Below, piece after piece: positions 1 through 5,073 of a DNA stretch of 5,073 nt (position 1 is the first letter of the stretch; every line of letters begins with the position of its first letter). A model generated the notes under the pieces. It worked only from the letters and a program-made list of their open reading frames with translations, was not told the origin of the DNA and ran no database searches. The stretch is from Noviherbaspirillum sp. (lineage in GTDB: Bacteria > Pseudomonadota > Gammaproteobacteria > Burkholderiales > Burkholderiaceae): assembly GCA_028292785.1 (NCBI GenBank), contig JAQGLQ010000011.1, positions 1 to 5,073 on the forward strand, written 5' to 3'. Position numbers and translations under genes: made by a program.

Positions 1-1
1 T

Positions 2-538
2 AAGGCCTCGGCATCGGAAATCGTCGCCGGCGCCTAGCAGCCCTAAACGCGCGCCACGATCATGGGCACCCAGACTTTAGGCAAGGGCTCGGTGCAGACC
101 ATTCGGCAGCTGTCGGCCGACACCGCCGTCAAGCTGACCACCGCGCGCTATTACACGCCGAACGGCCGCTCGATCCAGGCCAGGGGCATTGTGCCCGACC
201 TGCTGGTCGATGAAACCGCGGACGGCGACGGCCTGAACGGCCTGCGCCTGCGCGAAGCCGATCTGCAGAAGCACTTGTCGAACGACAAGGATAAGGAAGA
301 GGTCAAGGCCAAGCTCGACGAGCTGGAAGAAGAACAGCGCCTGGCCGCGCTCGAGAAAAAGCGCAAGCCGCTCGAATTCGGCGGCAAGGATGATTTCCAG
401 CTGGCGCAAGCGCTCAATCACCTGAAAGGTCTTCCGGTCCAGCTTTCGAAGACAGCCAAGATCGAAAGCAAGAAGGAAAACACGATCAATGAGACCAAGG
501 GCGACAAGAACGGCGCAAAGAACGGCGAGAAGAAGTAA
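2..538 (+). pseudogene. ctpA: S41 family C-terminal processing peptidase (CtpA/Prc type), 3' part, interrupted by two in-frame stops
   Basis: This is the C-terminal part of a periplasmic serine protease that uses a Ser-Lys dyad; the signal peptide, PDZ domain and front of the catalytic domain lie outside the window. Reading from base 2, ASASEIVAGA carries the nucleophile Ser (codon 8-10). The motif TLGKGSVQ follows, with the general-base Lys (83-85) and the supporting Gln (95-97). Ser and Lys are 25 codons apart, the same spacing as S430/K455 of E. coli Prc. Between them the frame has TAG (35-37) and TAA (44-46), where relatives read roughly LQDHKR. Downstream the frame is open to TAA at 536-538, through [19 protein letters not shown], typical of the family, and a Lys/Glu-rich tail. 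ATG 62 is the conserved Met inside the domain, not a credible start. A normally intact gene with edge errors and a true pseudogene are both possible. Family assignment is firm; the broken state is not. Confidence 0.85.
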
Positions 539-560
539 GCGCCGTCCGCGATAGAGATAG

Positions 561-593
561 ACAAAGGCCGCAGCGATGCGGCCTTTTGTTTTT
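561..593 (+). terminator. Rho-independent terminator behind the S41 peptidase gene
   Basis: A perfect 9-bp stem, AAAGGCCGC (563-571) with GCGGCCTTT (578-586), encloses a 6-base loop. A T-rich run, TTTTGTTTTT (584-593), follows. It starts about 25 bases after the peptidase stop codon and separates that gene from the downstream adenylyltransferase, so the two are probably separate transcription units. Confidence 0.88.
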
Positions 594-600
594 ATTGCAT

Positions 601-606
601 TAGAAT
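601..606 (+). promoter_or_regulatory. Possible -10 element (TAGAAT) for the adenylyltransferase gene
   Basis: TAGAAT matches the sigma-70 -10 consensus at five of six bases. It lies just after the upstream terminator and 64 bases before the ATG at 671, where a new promoter is expected. No good -35 box sits at the usual distance; the bases 17 upstream belong to the terminator stem. The call rests on position and the -10 alone. Confidence 0.3.
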
Positions 607-670
607 GTCTGCTGCCACGGAACGCTGGCCGCCCGGCGCCAGCGATGCATGACGAATTTCAACCACGCCG

Positions 671-1426
671 ATGAACGACAACCAACTACTCCGCTATTCG
701 CGCCACATCCTGCTCGATGAGATCGGCATCGAAGGCCAGGAGCGATTGCTGGCGGCGCACGCGCTGGTCATCGGTGCCGGCGGGCTCGGCTCTCCCGCCG
801 CCTACTATCTTGCTTCAGCCGGCATCGGCAGGATCACTCTGGTCGACAATGACACGGTCGATCTGACCAATCTGCAGCGGCAGATACTGCACACTACCGA
901 ACGCGTCGGACAGCCCAAGGCGCAATCGGGCAAGCAGACGCTGGTGCAAATCAATCCCGAGATCGACGTGGTGGCGCTGACCGAACGCGTCGAAGGCGCG
1001 CGCCTGGGAGAACTGGCGGGTCGGGCGACCGTAGTACTCGACTGCAGCGACAATTTCGGCACCAGGCATGCGGTCAATCGCGCCTGCGTCGAGCGCCGCG
1101 TGCCGCTGGTCTCCGGTGCCGCAATCAAGTTCGATGGACAGATTTCGGTATTCGATGCAAGCCGTGACGACTCGCCCTGCTACGCATGCCTGTTTCCGCC
1201 CGATCAGGAATTCGAAGAGGTGCTGTGCTCGACCATGGGCGTGTTCGCTCCACTGGTGGGCATCATCGGAACCATGCAGGCGGCAGAAGCACTGAAACTT
1301 GTCGCGCGCATCGGCGACTCGCTCGCGGGACGCCTGATGCTGCTGGACGCACGCGCCATGGAATGGACCAGTATCAGGGTCGGGCGCAATCCGGCCTGCC
1401 CGGTCTGCGGACATGCCCATTCCTGA
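671..1426 (+). CDS. moeB: Molybdopterin-synthase adenylyltransferase (MoeB/HesA/ThiF family E1-like enzyme)
   Basis: This is a cytoplasmic ATP-dependent enzyme that adenylates the C-terminal glycine of a ubiquitin-like sulfur carrier: MoaD in molybdopterin synthesis, or ThiS if it acts in thiamin synthesis. The 251 residues are the full family length (about 249 in E. coli MoeB). Visible motifs are the N-terminal RYSRHILLDEIG, the nucleotide loop GAGGLGS (35-41), VDNDTVDLTNLQRQ (58-71) with Asn67 and Arg70, Lys83, and CSDN (125-128) with the Mg-binding Asp. Two zinc-binding pairs follow, CYAC (170-173) and CPVC (243-246). Cys186 before MGVFAPLVGIIG matches the active-site cysteine position of the family. 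There is no rhodanese domain. The ATG at 671 has no obvious Shine-Dalgarno sequence, but it gives the canonical N-terminus and nearby upstream ATGs are out of frame. No moaD, moaE or thiS is in view, so the partner carrier is inferred and ThiF-like use cannot be excluded. Confidence 0.9.
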   Translation: MNDNQLLRYSRHILLDEIGIEGQERLLAAHALVIGAGGLGSPAAYYLASAGIGRITLVDNDTVDLTNLQRQILHTTERVGQPKAQSGKQTLVQINPEIDVVALTERVEGARLGELAGRATVVLDCSDNFGTRHAVNRACVERRVPLVSGAAIKFDGQISVFDASRDDSPCYACLFPPDQEFEEVLCSTMGVFAPLVGIIGTMQAAEALKLVARIGDSLAGRLMLLDARAMEWTSIRVGRNPACPVCGHAHS

Positions 1427-1450
1427 AGCCGCGCCGGGCAGTTTATTTTT
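1396..1450 (+). terminator. Candidate terminator overlapping the 3' end of the adenylyltransferase gene
   Basis: CTGCCCGG (1396-1403) pairs perfectly with CCGGGCAG (1434-1441). Inside it GCGG (1407-1410) pairs with CCGC (1429-1432), leaving an 18-base loop. TTTATTTTT (1442-1450) follows the outer stem directly. The left arm lies within the coding sequence, over the CPVC zinc-motif codons. The large loop and the internal bulge make it weaker than the terminator at 561-593. Confidence 0.45.
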
Positions 1451-1739
1451 CCGGACTGTCGGCCGCGCAGACGAATCGATCGACTATCGGTCCGCCCGCG
1501 CCCGGTTCCTTCGCCCCATTGGTGCCGGCGGCGCTTTCGGCATTTCCCTGACCGCTACCTCCCGATGAATCGGTCATCGCGCGGTAGCGGATGAAAATCG
1601 CGAAATGGCGCAACTCGGCGCGCGTGGCGTCGCCCATGCTGACCGGCGGCGGATCGACCGCATTACCCGCGGCTGACGCAAGCGGCGCGGTGCAGATCGA
1701 TAGCGCGCAGACAACCGCTCTTGCTTGAATTCGAATCAT
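1443..1739 (-). CDS. Small secreted or periplasmic protein of unknown function
   Basis: I do not recognise this 98-residue protein. Its start is well supported: on the - strand GGGGAG (1752-1747) lies 7 bases before the ATG at 1739, the clearest ribosome binding site in the window. The N-terminus looks like a Sec signal peptide: basic residues (Arg3, Arg7), a hydrophobic stretch at about 8-20, and ASA at 21-23 as a signal peptidase I site. There is no proper lipobox around Cys11 or Cys16. The mature chain would be about 75 residues: a short segment with RAELRHFAIFIRYRAMT (40-56), a Gly/Ser/Ala/Asn-rich low-complexity part (58-84), and one Cys at 91. It lies 107 bases behind pabBC on the same strand and converges on the adenylyltransferase gene with a 16-base gap. 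Signal peptide and ribosome site favour a real gene over a chance frame. Confidence 0.62.
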   Translation of the reverse strand: MIRIQARAVVCALSICTAPLASAAGNAVDPPPVSMGDATRAELRHFAIFIRYRAMTDSSGGSGQGNAESAAGTNGAKEPGAGGPIVDRFVCAADSPEK

Positions 1740-1746
1740 GACAAAT

Positions 1747-1752
1747 CTCCCC
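1747..1752 (-). promoter_or_regulatory. Ribosome binding site of the small secreted protein gene
   Basis: GGGGAG on the - strand ends 7 bases before the ATG (1739-1737), an ideal Shine-Dalgarno spacing. It is the main evidence that this small frame is translated, and it fixes its start. Confidence 0.7.
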
Positions 1753-1846
1753 TGTGCGAGAGTATTTGCTTATTTGGCAATTGCTCTTTGCCTTGAATCA
1801 AGCGCGATTCGGCGCAGCACGTGCATTTGAGTCCGATCAATCTTCG

Positions 1847-3682
1847 TCATCCCGGCACAACGCTCGCGACCAGCGCGCCGCGCAAGGCATTGCACACGAC
1901 CACCTGTTCCGCCGCGCGCAGGTCATCCAGGGTAAGGCGCCTTTCACGCGCATCCCACGTCGGATCGGCAAGCAGGACGGTACGCATGATTCCCGGCAGC
2001 AGACCGGCATCGAGAGGCGGGGTATACCAGCGCCCATGCAATTTCAGAAAGACATTGCTGCGCGCGCCCTCGGTCAGTTCGCCGCGCTTATTGCAGAACA
2101 GCATGTCGAACGCACCCTGCGCTTCCGCAGCCTGCCATGCCGCATCGTAGTCTTCCCTGACCGTCGTCTTGTGGCGCAGCAACACCTCGCCGACCGCAGC
2201 CGGGCGCGCTGCGAGCAACACCTTCACCGGACCGGACAATTCCGACAGCGGCGCGCATTGCACGCTGCATTCGCCCGATTGCTTCAATGCCAGACGGACG
2301 CGATGCGCGCCCGGCGCGAGCGTTGCGCGGGCGCGCTCCAGCATGTCGCGCGCTTGCTGCTCGCTGAAGGCGAAACCGAAGTATTCCGCCGACCGGCGCA
2401 GGCGCGCCAGATGAAATTCGAGATGGCGACAACCGTCGGCTTGCGTGGCATGCATGGTTTCGAACAGTTCGAATCCGCATGGCAGCTCGCTGAGAAACCT
2501 GCCCTTGAGCCGGCATTCCGCGTATTCATCATTGGCAACGCTGTCATGCACGATACCGGCGCCGATACCCAGCACGCCATGGCGCACTCCATCGCCGCGC
2601 AGCGCGCTCAGCACGGCGGTGCGAATCGGCACCGACAGGCAGAAATCGGCAACGCGGCAACCCGGGTCCGGCGCATCGAACCAGCCTATCGCACCCGTGT
2701 AGAAACCGCGCGGCCCGGATTCCAGTTCGCGAATGATCTGCATGCTGCGGCGCTTGGGCGCGCCGGTCACGGAACCGCAGGGGAACAAGGCGGAAAATGC
2801 CTGTTCCAGCGTCGTCTCCTCGCGCGCGACCGCGGTCACCGTCGACGTCATCTGCAGGACGCTGCGATAGCGATCGACGTCGAACAGGCGCGGAACCTGC
2901 ACCGATCCGGGCATGGCGATGCGGCCGAGATCATTGCGCAGCAGGTCGACGATCATCAGGTTTTCGGCGCGGTTCTTCGGATCGCCGGCAAGCTTCACCG
3001 CGCGCAACGCATCTTCGGCGGCATCGCCGGTCGCGGCCGCCGTGCCCTTCATGGGACGCGCGGTCAGTTGACCATGCCGGTGCCGGACGAACAGCTCGGG
3101 CGAAAGCGACAGCACGGCGCTGCCGTCGGGCATGGAGATCAGCGCGCCATACGGCACCGGCTGCCGGGCGCGAAGCTGCCGGTATAGCTGGAGCGGCGCG
3201 CCGTAGGCGTCGAACGTCAGCCGGTAGGTGTAGTTGACCTGATAGGCATCGCCGGCTTCGATATACGCATGGATGCTTGCGACGGCATCGCGGAATTGCC
3301 GTTCATCGACGCTCGCGCGAAGGTTGGCGATGCCGGCCCGTTGCCCGGTTGCCCGGGTTGCGAGCCAATCGTCCACCTGAGCGGACGACAGTTTTTCACA
3401 GCGTTCGAACAGGAGAACCCGCGACACCACGGCCTCGCCCGGACGTGCCTCGATCCCTTGCATCTGCGCACCGAGCTCGTACGAAAACAGTCCGACCGCA
3501 TGTCTGCCCTCGCTCAGCGCCTGCTGCAAGCGTTGCCACAGCTCAGGCAGATCGGCGGCGTCGCAGCACTCGAGCGAACCGACATATCCCGTGTACAGGC
3601 GCGAACGGGGGTCGGCCACGCCGGATGAGCTATCGTCGAGCAGGGCAAAACAATCGTTGAAGGTATCGGGAGCGGCGGGCAT
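1847..3682 (-). CDS. pabB: Aminodeoxychorismate synthase component I fused to class IV aminotransferase/lyase (PabB-PabC)
   Basis: This cytoplasmic two-domain enzyme makes p-aminobenzoate for folate. The N-terminal part (about 115-400 of 611) is a chorismate-binding domain that forms 4-amino-4-deoxychorismate with ammonia from a separate PabA glutaminase, which is not in view. The C-terminal part (about 405-611) is a PLP-dependent fold IV domain expected to release pyruvate, giving p-aminobenzoate. Motifs are GDAYQVN (144-150), RPMKGT (209-214), DPKNRAENLMIVDLLRNDLG (234-253), CGSVTGAPKRRSMQII (302-317) and GIGAGIVHDS (372-381). In the second domain they are HKTTVREDYD with the probable PLP lysine K505 and ELTEGARSNVF (535-545). 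Lys212 in PMKGT marks PabB; anthranilate synthase has Ala there. The start chosen is ATG 3682. An upstream in-frame TTG (3730) would add 16 residues but lacks a ribosome site and adds no conserved sequence. A GAGGAA lies 15 bases before the ATG, farther than usual. Confidence 0.93.
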   Translation of the reverse strand: MPAAPDTFNDCFALLDDSSSGVADPRSRLYTGYVGSLECCDAADLPELWQRLQQALSEGRHAVGLFSYELGAQMQGIEARPGEAVVSRVLLFERCEKLSSAQVDDWLATRATGQRAGIANLRASVDERQFRDAVASIHAYIEAGDAYQVNYTYRLTFDAYGAPLQLYRQLRARQPVPYGALISMPDGSAVLSLSPELFVRHRHGQLTARPMKGTAAATGDAAEDALRAVKLAGDPKNRAENLMIVDLLRNDLGRIAMPGSVQVPRLFDVDRYRSVLQMTSTVTAVAREETTLEQAFSALFPCGSVTGAPKRRSMQIIRELESGPRGFYTGAIGWFDAPDPGCRVADFCLSVPIRTAVLSALRGDGVRHGVLGIGAGIVHDSVANDEYAECRLKGRFLSELPCGFELFETMHATQADGCRHLEFHLARLRRSAEYFGFAFSEQQARDMLERARATLAPGAHRVRLALKQSGECSVQCAPLSELSGPVKVLLAARPAAVGEVLLRHKTTVREDYDAAWQAAEAQGAFDMLFCNKRGELTEGARSNVFLKLHGRWYTPPLDAGLLPGIMRTVLLADPTWDARERRLTLDDLRAAEQVVVCNALRGALVASVVPG

Positions 3683-3754
3683 GGCGTCGGATGCGCATTC
3701 CTCGCGGATGCATTGCGGGGAACGGGACAAACGGAGAAGCGATGGAAAACGCGT

Positions 3755-3760
3755 ATTGTA
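3755..3760 (-). promoter_or_regulatory. Probable -10 element (TACAAT) for pabBC
   Basis: On the - strand TACAAT matches the sigma-70 -10 consensus at five of six bases. It lies between the slmA stop and the pabBC start, so transcription would begin near 3748 with a leader of about 65 bases. The -35 position is GC-rich and poor. TACAAT-type boxes are common in betaproteobacteria. If used, this element starts after the upstream TTG (3730) leader position and would permit either start codon. Confidence 0.42.
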
Positions 3761-3774
3761 ATCGCTGACGCCGC

Positions 3775-3807
3775 CTCGCCCGCTTCCGCATCCAGGAAAG
3801 CGGCGAG
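3775..3807 (-). other. Imperfect GC-rich inverted repeat (hairpin) between slmA and pabBC
   Basis: On the - strand, arms 3807-3795 and 3787-3775 can form 12 base pairs (CTCGCC, then GCTT, then CC) with one unpaired base on each side and a 7-base loop. It lies 13 bases after the slmA stop codon. No T-run follows on either strand, so it is not a standard intrinsic terminator. It could protect a transcript 3' end, act as a Rho-dependent stop, or overlap the -35 region of the pabBC promoter. Confidence 0.45.
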
Positions 3808-3820
3808 CGCGGCGGGCCGC

Positions 3821-4396
3821 TCAGAGGAGGAGCAGCGCGATCTGTGCCTGCGCGCTCTCGGAGGGGCTATGCTTGAACCCGGTCTTCGCGAAGCGATGCC
3901 AGCGTCCCAGCACAAAGCTGGTGATCATGTTGGCGCGCGCGGCGATCTCCACATCCTTCACCTGGCCCTGGCTCGCGGCAACCCGCAAGGAATGCTTGAG
4001 CGCCAGTTCGACCCGGTCGATGAACTGGTTCATGCGCTGCTGCAGGCGCTCATCCTCGTTGACCAGCGCGTCGCCGATCACGACGCGGGTCATGCCGGGA
4101 TTGCGCTCGGCGAAATTGAGCAGCATGCCGGTGATCGCCTGGACCTGGGACAAGCCGTTCTCCTGCTGCTCGGTGATCTGGTTGATGAGGCCGAACACGG
4201 TGGATTCGATGAATTCGATCAGTCCTTCGAACATCTGCGCCTTGCTCGCAAAATGCCGGTACAGCGCGGCTTCCGACACATCGAGCCTGCCCGCCAGCGC
4301 GGCGGTGGTGATCTTTTCGCCTTTCGGCTGCTCCAGCATGGCGGCCAGGGTCTGAAGGATCTGTAATTTGCGTTCGCCCGGTCGTGTGGTTGCCAT
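3821..4396 (-). CDS. slmA: Nucleoid occlusion factor SlmA (TetR family)
   Basis: SlmA binds specific sites on the chromosome and, when DNA-bound, blocks FtsZ ring assembly over the nucleoid so that septa do not cut DNA. The 191 residues are close to the 198 of E. coli SlmA. The TetR helix-turn-helix spans about 30-54, and VSEAALYRHFASKAQMFEGLIEF (40-62) is nearly the same as the E. coli protein. FAERNPGMTRVVIGDAL (95-111) and RFAKTGFKHSP (168-178) also match regions conserved in SlmA rather than in TetR regulators generally. The basic N-terminal arm is short. The ATG at 4396 has no clear Shine-Dalgarno sequence and is preceded by an A/T-rich stretch. The pyrimidine nucleotidase gene ends 55 bases upstream on the same strand, so co-transcription is likely, an arrangement I recall from Burkholderiales. 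I found no copy of the palindromic SlmA site GTGAGTACTCAC in the window. Confidence 0.92.
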   Translation of the reverse strand: MATTRPGERKLQILQTLAAMLEQPKGEKITTAALAGRLDVSEAALYRHFASKAQMFEGLIEFIESTVFGLINQITEQQENGLSQVQAITGMLLNFAERNPGMTRVVIGDALVNEDERLQQRMNQFIDRVELALKHSLRVAASQGQVKDVEIAARANMITSFVLGRWHRFAKTGFKHSPSESAQAQIALLLL

Positions 4397-4403
4397 AATG
4401 TTA

Positions 4404-4414
4404 TTAAAGTTTAA
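4404..4414. promoter_or_regulatory. 11-bp A/T-rich palindrome just upstream of slmA
   Basis: TTAAAGTTTAA is a perfect inverted repeat (5-bp arms, one central base) 8 bases before the slmA start, in an otherwise GC-rich region. On the - strand it includes CTTTAATAA, which could serve as a -10 region, but no good -35 is visible. It does not resemble the known SlmA binding site. Operator, promoter and chance are all open. Confidence 0.25.
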
Positions 4415-4451
4415 GCAGTGGGGCGAGAACCGTGCCCGCTGGGTGTCTCCT

Positions 4452-5073
4452 TCAGCGCAATCGATGAAGGTGGCGCGCTAGTTGCCTCACGGATTTTACT
4501 TTGACATCGACAAAAGCGGGGCGCTTTGTCATTTCTGGCGGCGGAACGTCGCCAGCGGGGCGTTGCAAATCGTTCCTGCGTCCCAGATATTGCGTAACCC
4601 AGGCGGTACGCATCCCCAACGCTTTCGCGGAGCGCAGGTTTTCGGTGGTGTCTTCGACCAGGATGCAACGGCGGGCCGGCACTTTTTCCCTGGCGATGAG
4701 CTTGCGCAGCATGGGTTTCGACGGTTTCGGACGCAGCTGGCGATGGACGCGCATCAGCTCGATCGGGATATGCTTCGCGAAATGCCGATGCAATCCAAGG
4801 TGGCGCATCACATCATGGGAATAACGGCGCGGGGCGTTGGTCAGCAGGATTTTTCGCCCCGGCAGCTGTCGCAGCAGCCGTCCCAAGCCGCGCTCGGCAC
4901 GGATCATGGCACTCAGATTGTCGAACTGATGCGCATCGCGCAGGAAATCCTGTTCGCGCACCTGATGATGCTTGACCAGGCCGAGCAGGGTCGCGCCGTA
5001 GCGCTTCCAGTAATCGAGCCGCACCGCATTGACCGCCGCCGGATCGGCCGGCTTGCCGGCGCTGCCCAGGGTC
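4452..5073 (-). CDS. HAD-family pyrimidine 5'-nucleotidase, 5' end outside the window
   Basis: This is a cytoplasmic haloacid dehalogenase-superfamily phosphatase of the bacterial pyrimidine 5'-nucleotidase group (SDT1-like), expected to dephosphorylate pyrimidine nucleoside monophosphates. The last 206 residues are visible; the frame is open to the right edge, so the N-terminal DxD motif with the nucleophile Asp is missing only because of the window. Seen are the cap region KRYGATLLGLVKHH, motif II ILLTNAPRRYS (Thr at 4839-4841), a motif III lysine in RPKPSKPML, and motif IV EDTTENL (4635-4655), which binds the metal. The C-terminus FVDVKVKSVRQLARHL is typical. A GTG at 5024-5022 is an internal Val, since conserved-looking sequence (PADPAAVNAVRLDYW) continues upstream of it. 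It lies 55 bases before slmA on the same strand. In related bacteria argB often precedes it, but that cannot be seen here. Exact substrate is inferred from family. Confidence 0.88.
   Translation of the reverse strand, partial: TLGSAGKPADPAAVNAVRLDYWKRYGATLLGLVKHHQVREQDFLRDAHQFDNLSAMIRAERGLGRLLRQLPGRKILLTNAPRRYSHDVMRHLGLHRHFAKHIPIELMRVHRQLRPKPSKPMLRKLIAREKVPARRCILVEDTTENLRSAKALGMRTAWVTQYLGRRNDLQRPAGDVPPPEMTKRPAFVDVKVKSVRQLARHLHRLR

Noticed and set aside
35..80. CCCTAAA and TTTAGG strings resembling eukaryotic telomere repeats near the left edge
   Set aside because: They are single short matches, not tandem repeats, and they fall at codons aligned with a bacterial peptidase. Chance or sequencing error explains them better.
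62..538. Free-standing 158-residue protein starting at ATG 62
   Set aside because: The ATG encodes the conserved Met inside the S41 catalytic domain and has no ribosome binding site. A product from here would lack the nucleophile Ser.
815..1420. Open frame of 201 codons on the - strand, antisense to the adenylyltransferase
   Set aside because: The + strand protein has all the E1-family motifs; the antisense frame has none and lacks a ribosome binding site.
1754..3187. Long open frame of 477 codons on the + strand, antisense to pabBC
   Set aside because: It lies wholly opposite a gene with clear PabB and PabC motifs. Its translation is Arg/Gln/His/Ala-rich with no domain I recognise, as expected from high GC content.
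3683..3730. TTG start at 3730 for pabBC
   Set aside because: It has no Shine-Dalgarno sequence in front, and the 16 added residues look unrelated to the family N-terminus. The first ATG at 3682 is preferred.
3713..4366. Open frame of 217 codons on the + strand, antisense to slmA
   Set aside because: The opposite strand encodes a clear SlmA. The antisense product has the biased composition of a shadow frame and no start signal.
4425..4440. GGGC/GCCC inverted repeat between the nucleotidase and slmA as a terminator
   Set aside because: The stem is only about 4 bp and no T-run follows on the - strand.
5022..5024. GTG at 5024 as start of the nucleotidase
   Set aside because: The frame stays open to the window edge with family-like sequence upstream, and the essential N-terminal DxD motif must lie farther 5'. 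The codon is an internal Val.
1..5073. Search for mobile elements, CRISPR arrays, tRNA genes, toxin-antitoxin pairs or defence genes
   Set aside because: I saw no transposase or integrase motifs, no regularly spaced direct repeats, no tRNA-like cloverleaf and no recognisable defence proteins. Most of the window is filled by housekeeping genes.

Overview
The window looks like ordinary chromosome from a GC-rich betaproteobacterium, most likely Burkholderiales and possibly an Oxalobacteraceae relative. Support comes from the base composition, TACAAT/TAGAAT-type -10 elements, and two gene neighbourhoods I recognise from that order: an S41 peptidase followed by a MoeB/ThiF-type E1 enzyme, and a pyrimidine 5'-nucleotidase followed by slmA. 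The assignment rests on recalled family knowledge, not on a search.

Layout from left to right. The + strand carries the 3' part of a C-terminal processing peptidase (S41, CtpA/Prc type; 2-538), a clear intrinsic terminator (561-593), and a complete MoeB/HesA/ThiF-family adenylyltransferase (671-1426). The 3' end of the adenylyltransferase gene overlaps a second candidate terminator hairpin. All remaining genes are on the - strand. In transcription order they are a HAD-family pyrimidine 5'-nucleotidase whose 5' end lies outside the window (4452-5073), slmA (3821-4396), a fused aminodeoxychorismate synthase/aminodeoxychorismate lyase pabB-pabC (1847-3682), and a small secreted protein of unknown function (1443-1739). 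The adenylyltransferase and the small gene converge with a 16-bp gap.

Functionally the window mixes housekeeping jobs: periplasmic proteolysis, sulfur-carrier activation for molybdopterin (or thiamin) synthesis, p-aminobenzoate synthesis for folate, nucleoid occlusion during division, and nucleotide salvage. The nucleotidase and slmA probably share a transcript (55-bp gap). pabBC probably has its own promoter in the 138-bp gap behind slmA.

I see no mobile element, CRISPR array, tRNA, rRNA, phage gene or defence system, and no convincing undescribed system. The most notable oddity is at the left edge. The peptidase frame holds two stop codons between its catalytic serine and lysine, while spacing and flanking motifs are kept exactly. 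That suggests a recent pseudogene or, more likely, low-quality sequence at an edge. The other items worth a look are the unrecognised secreted protein and a few short palindromes and hairpins at gene boundaries.
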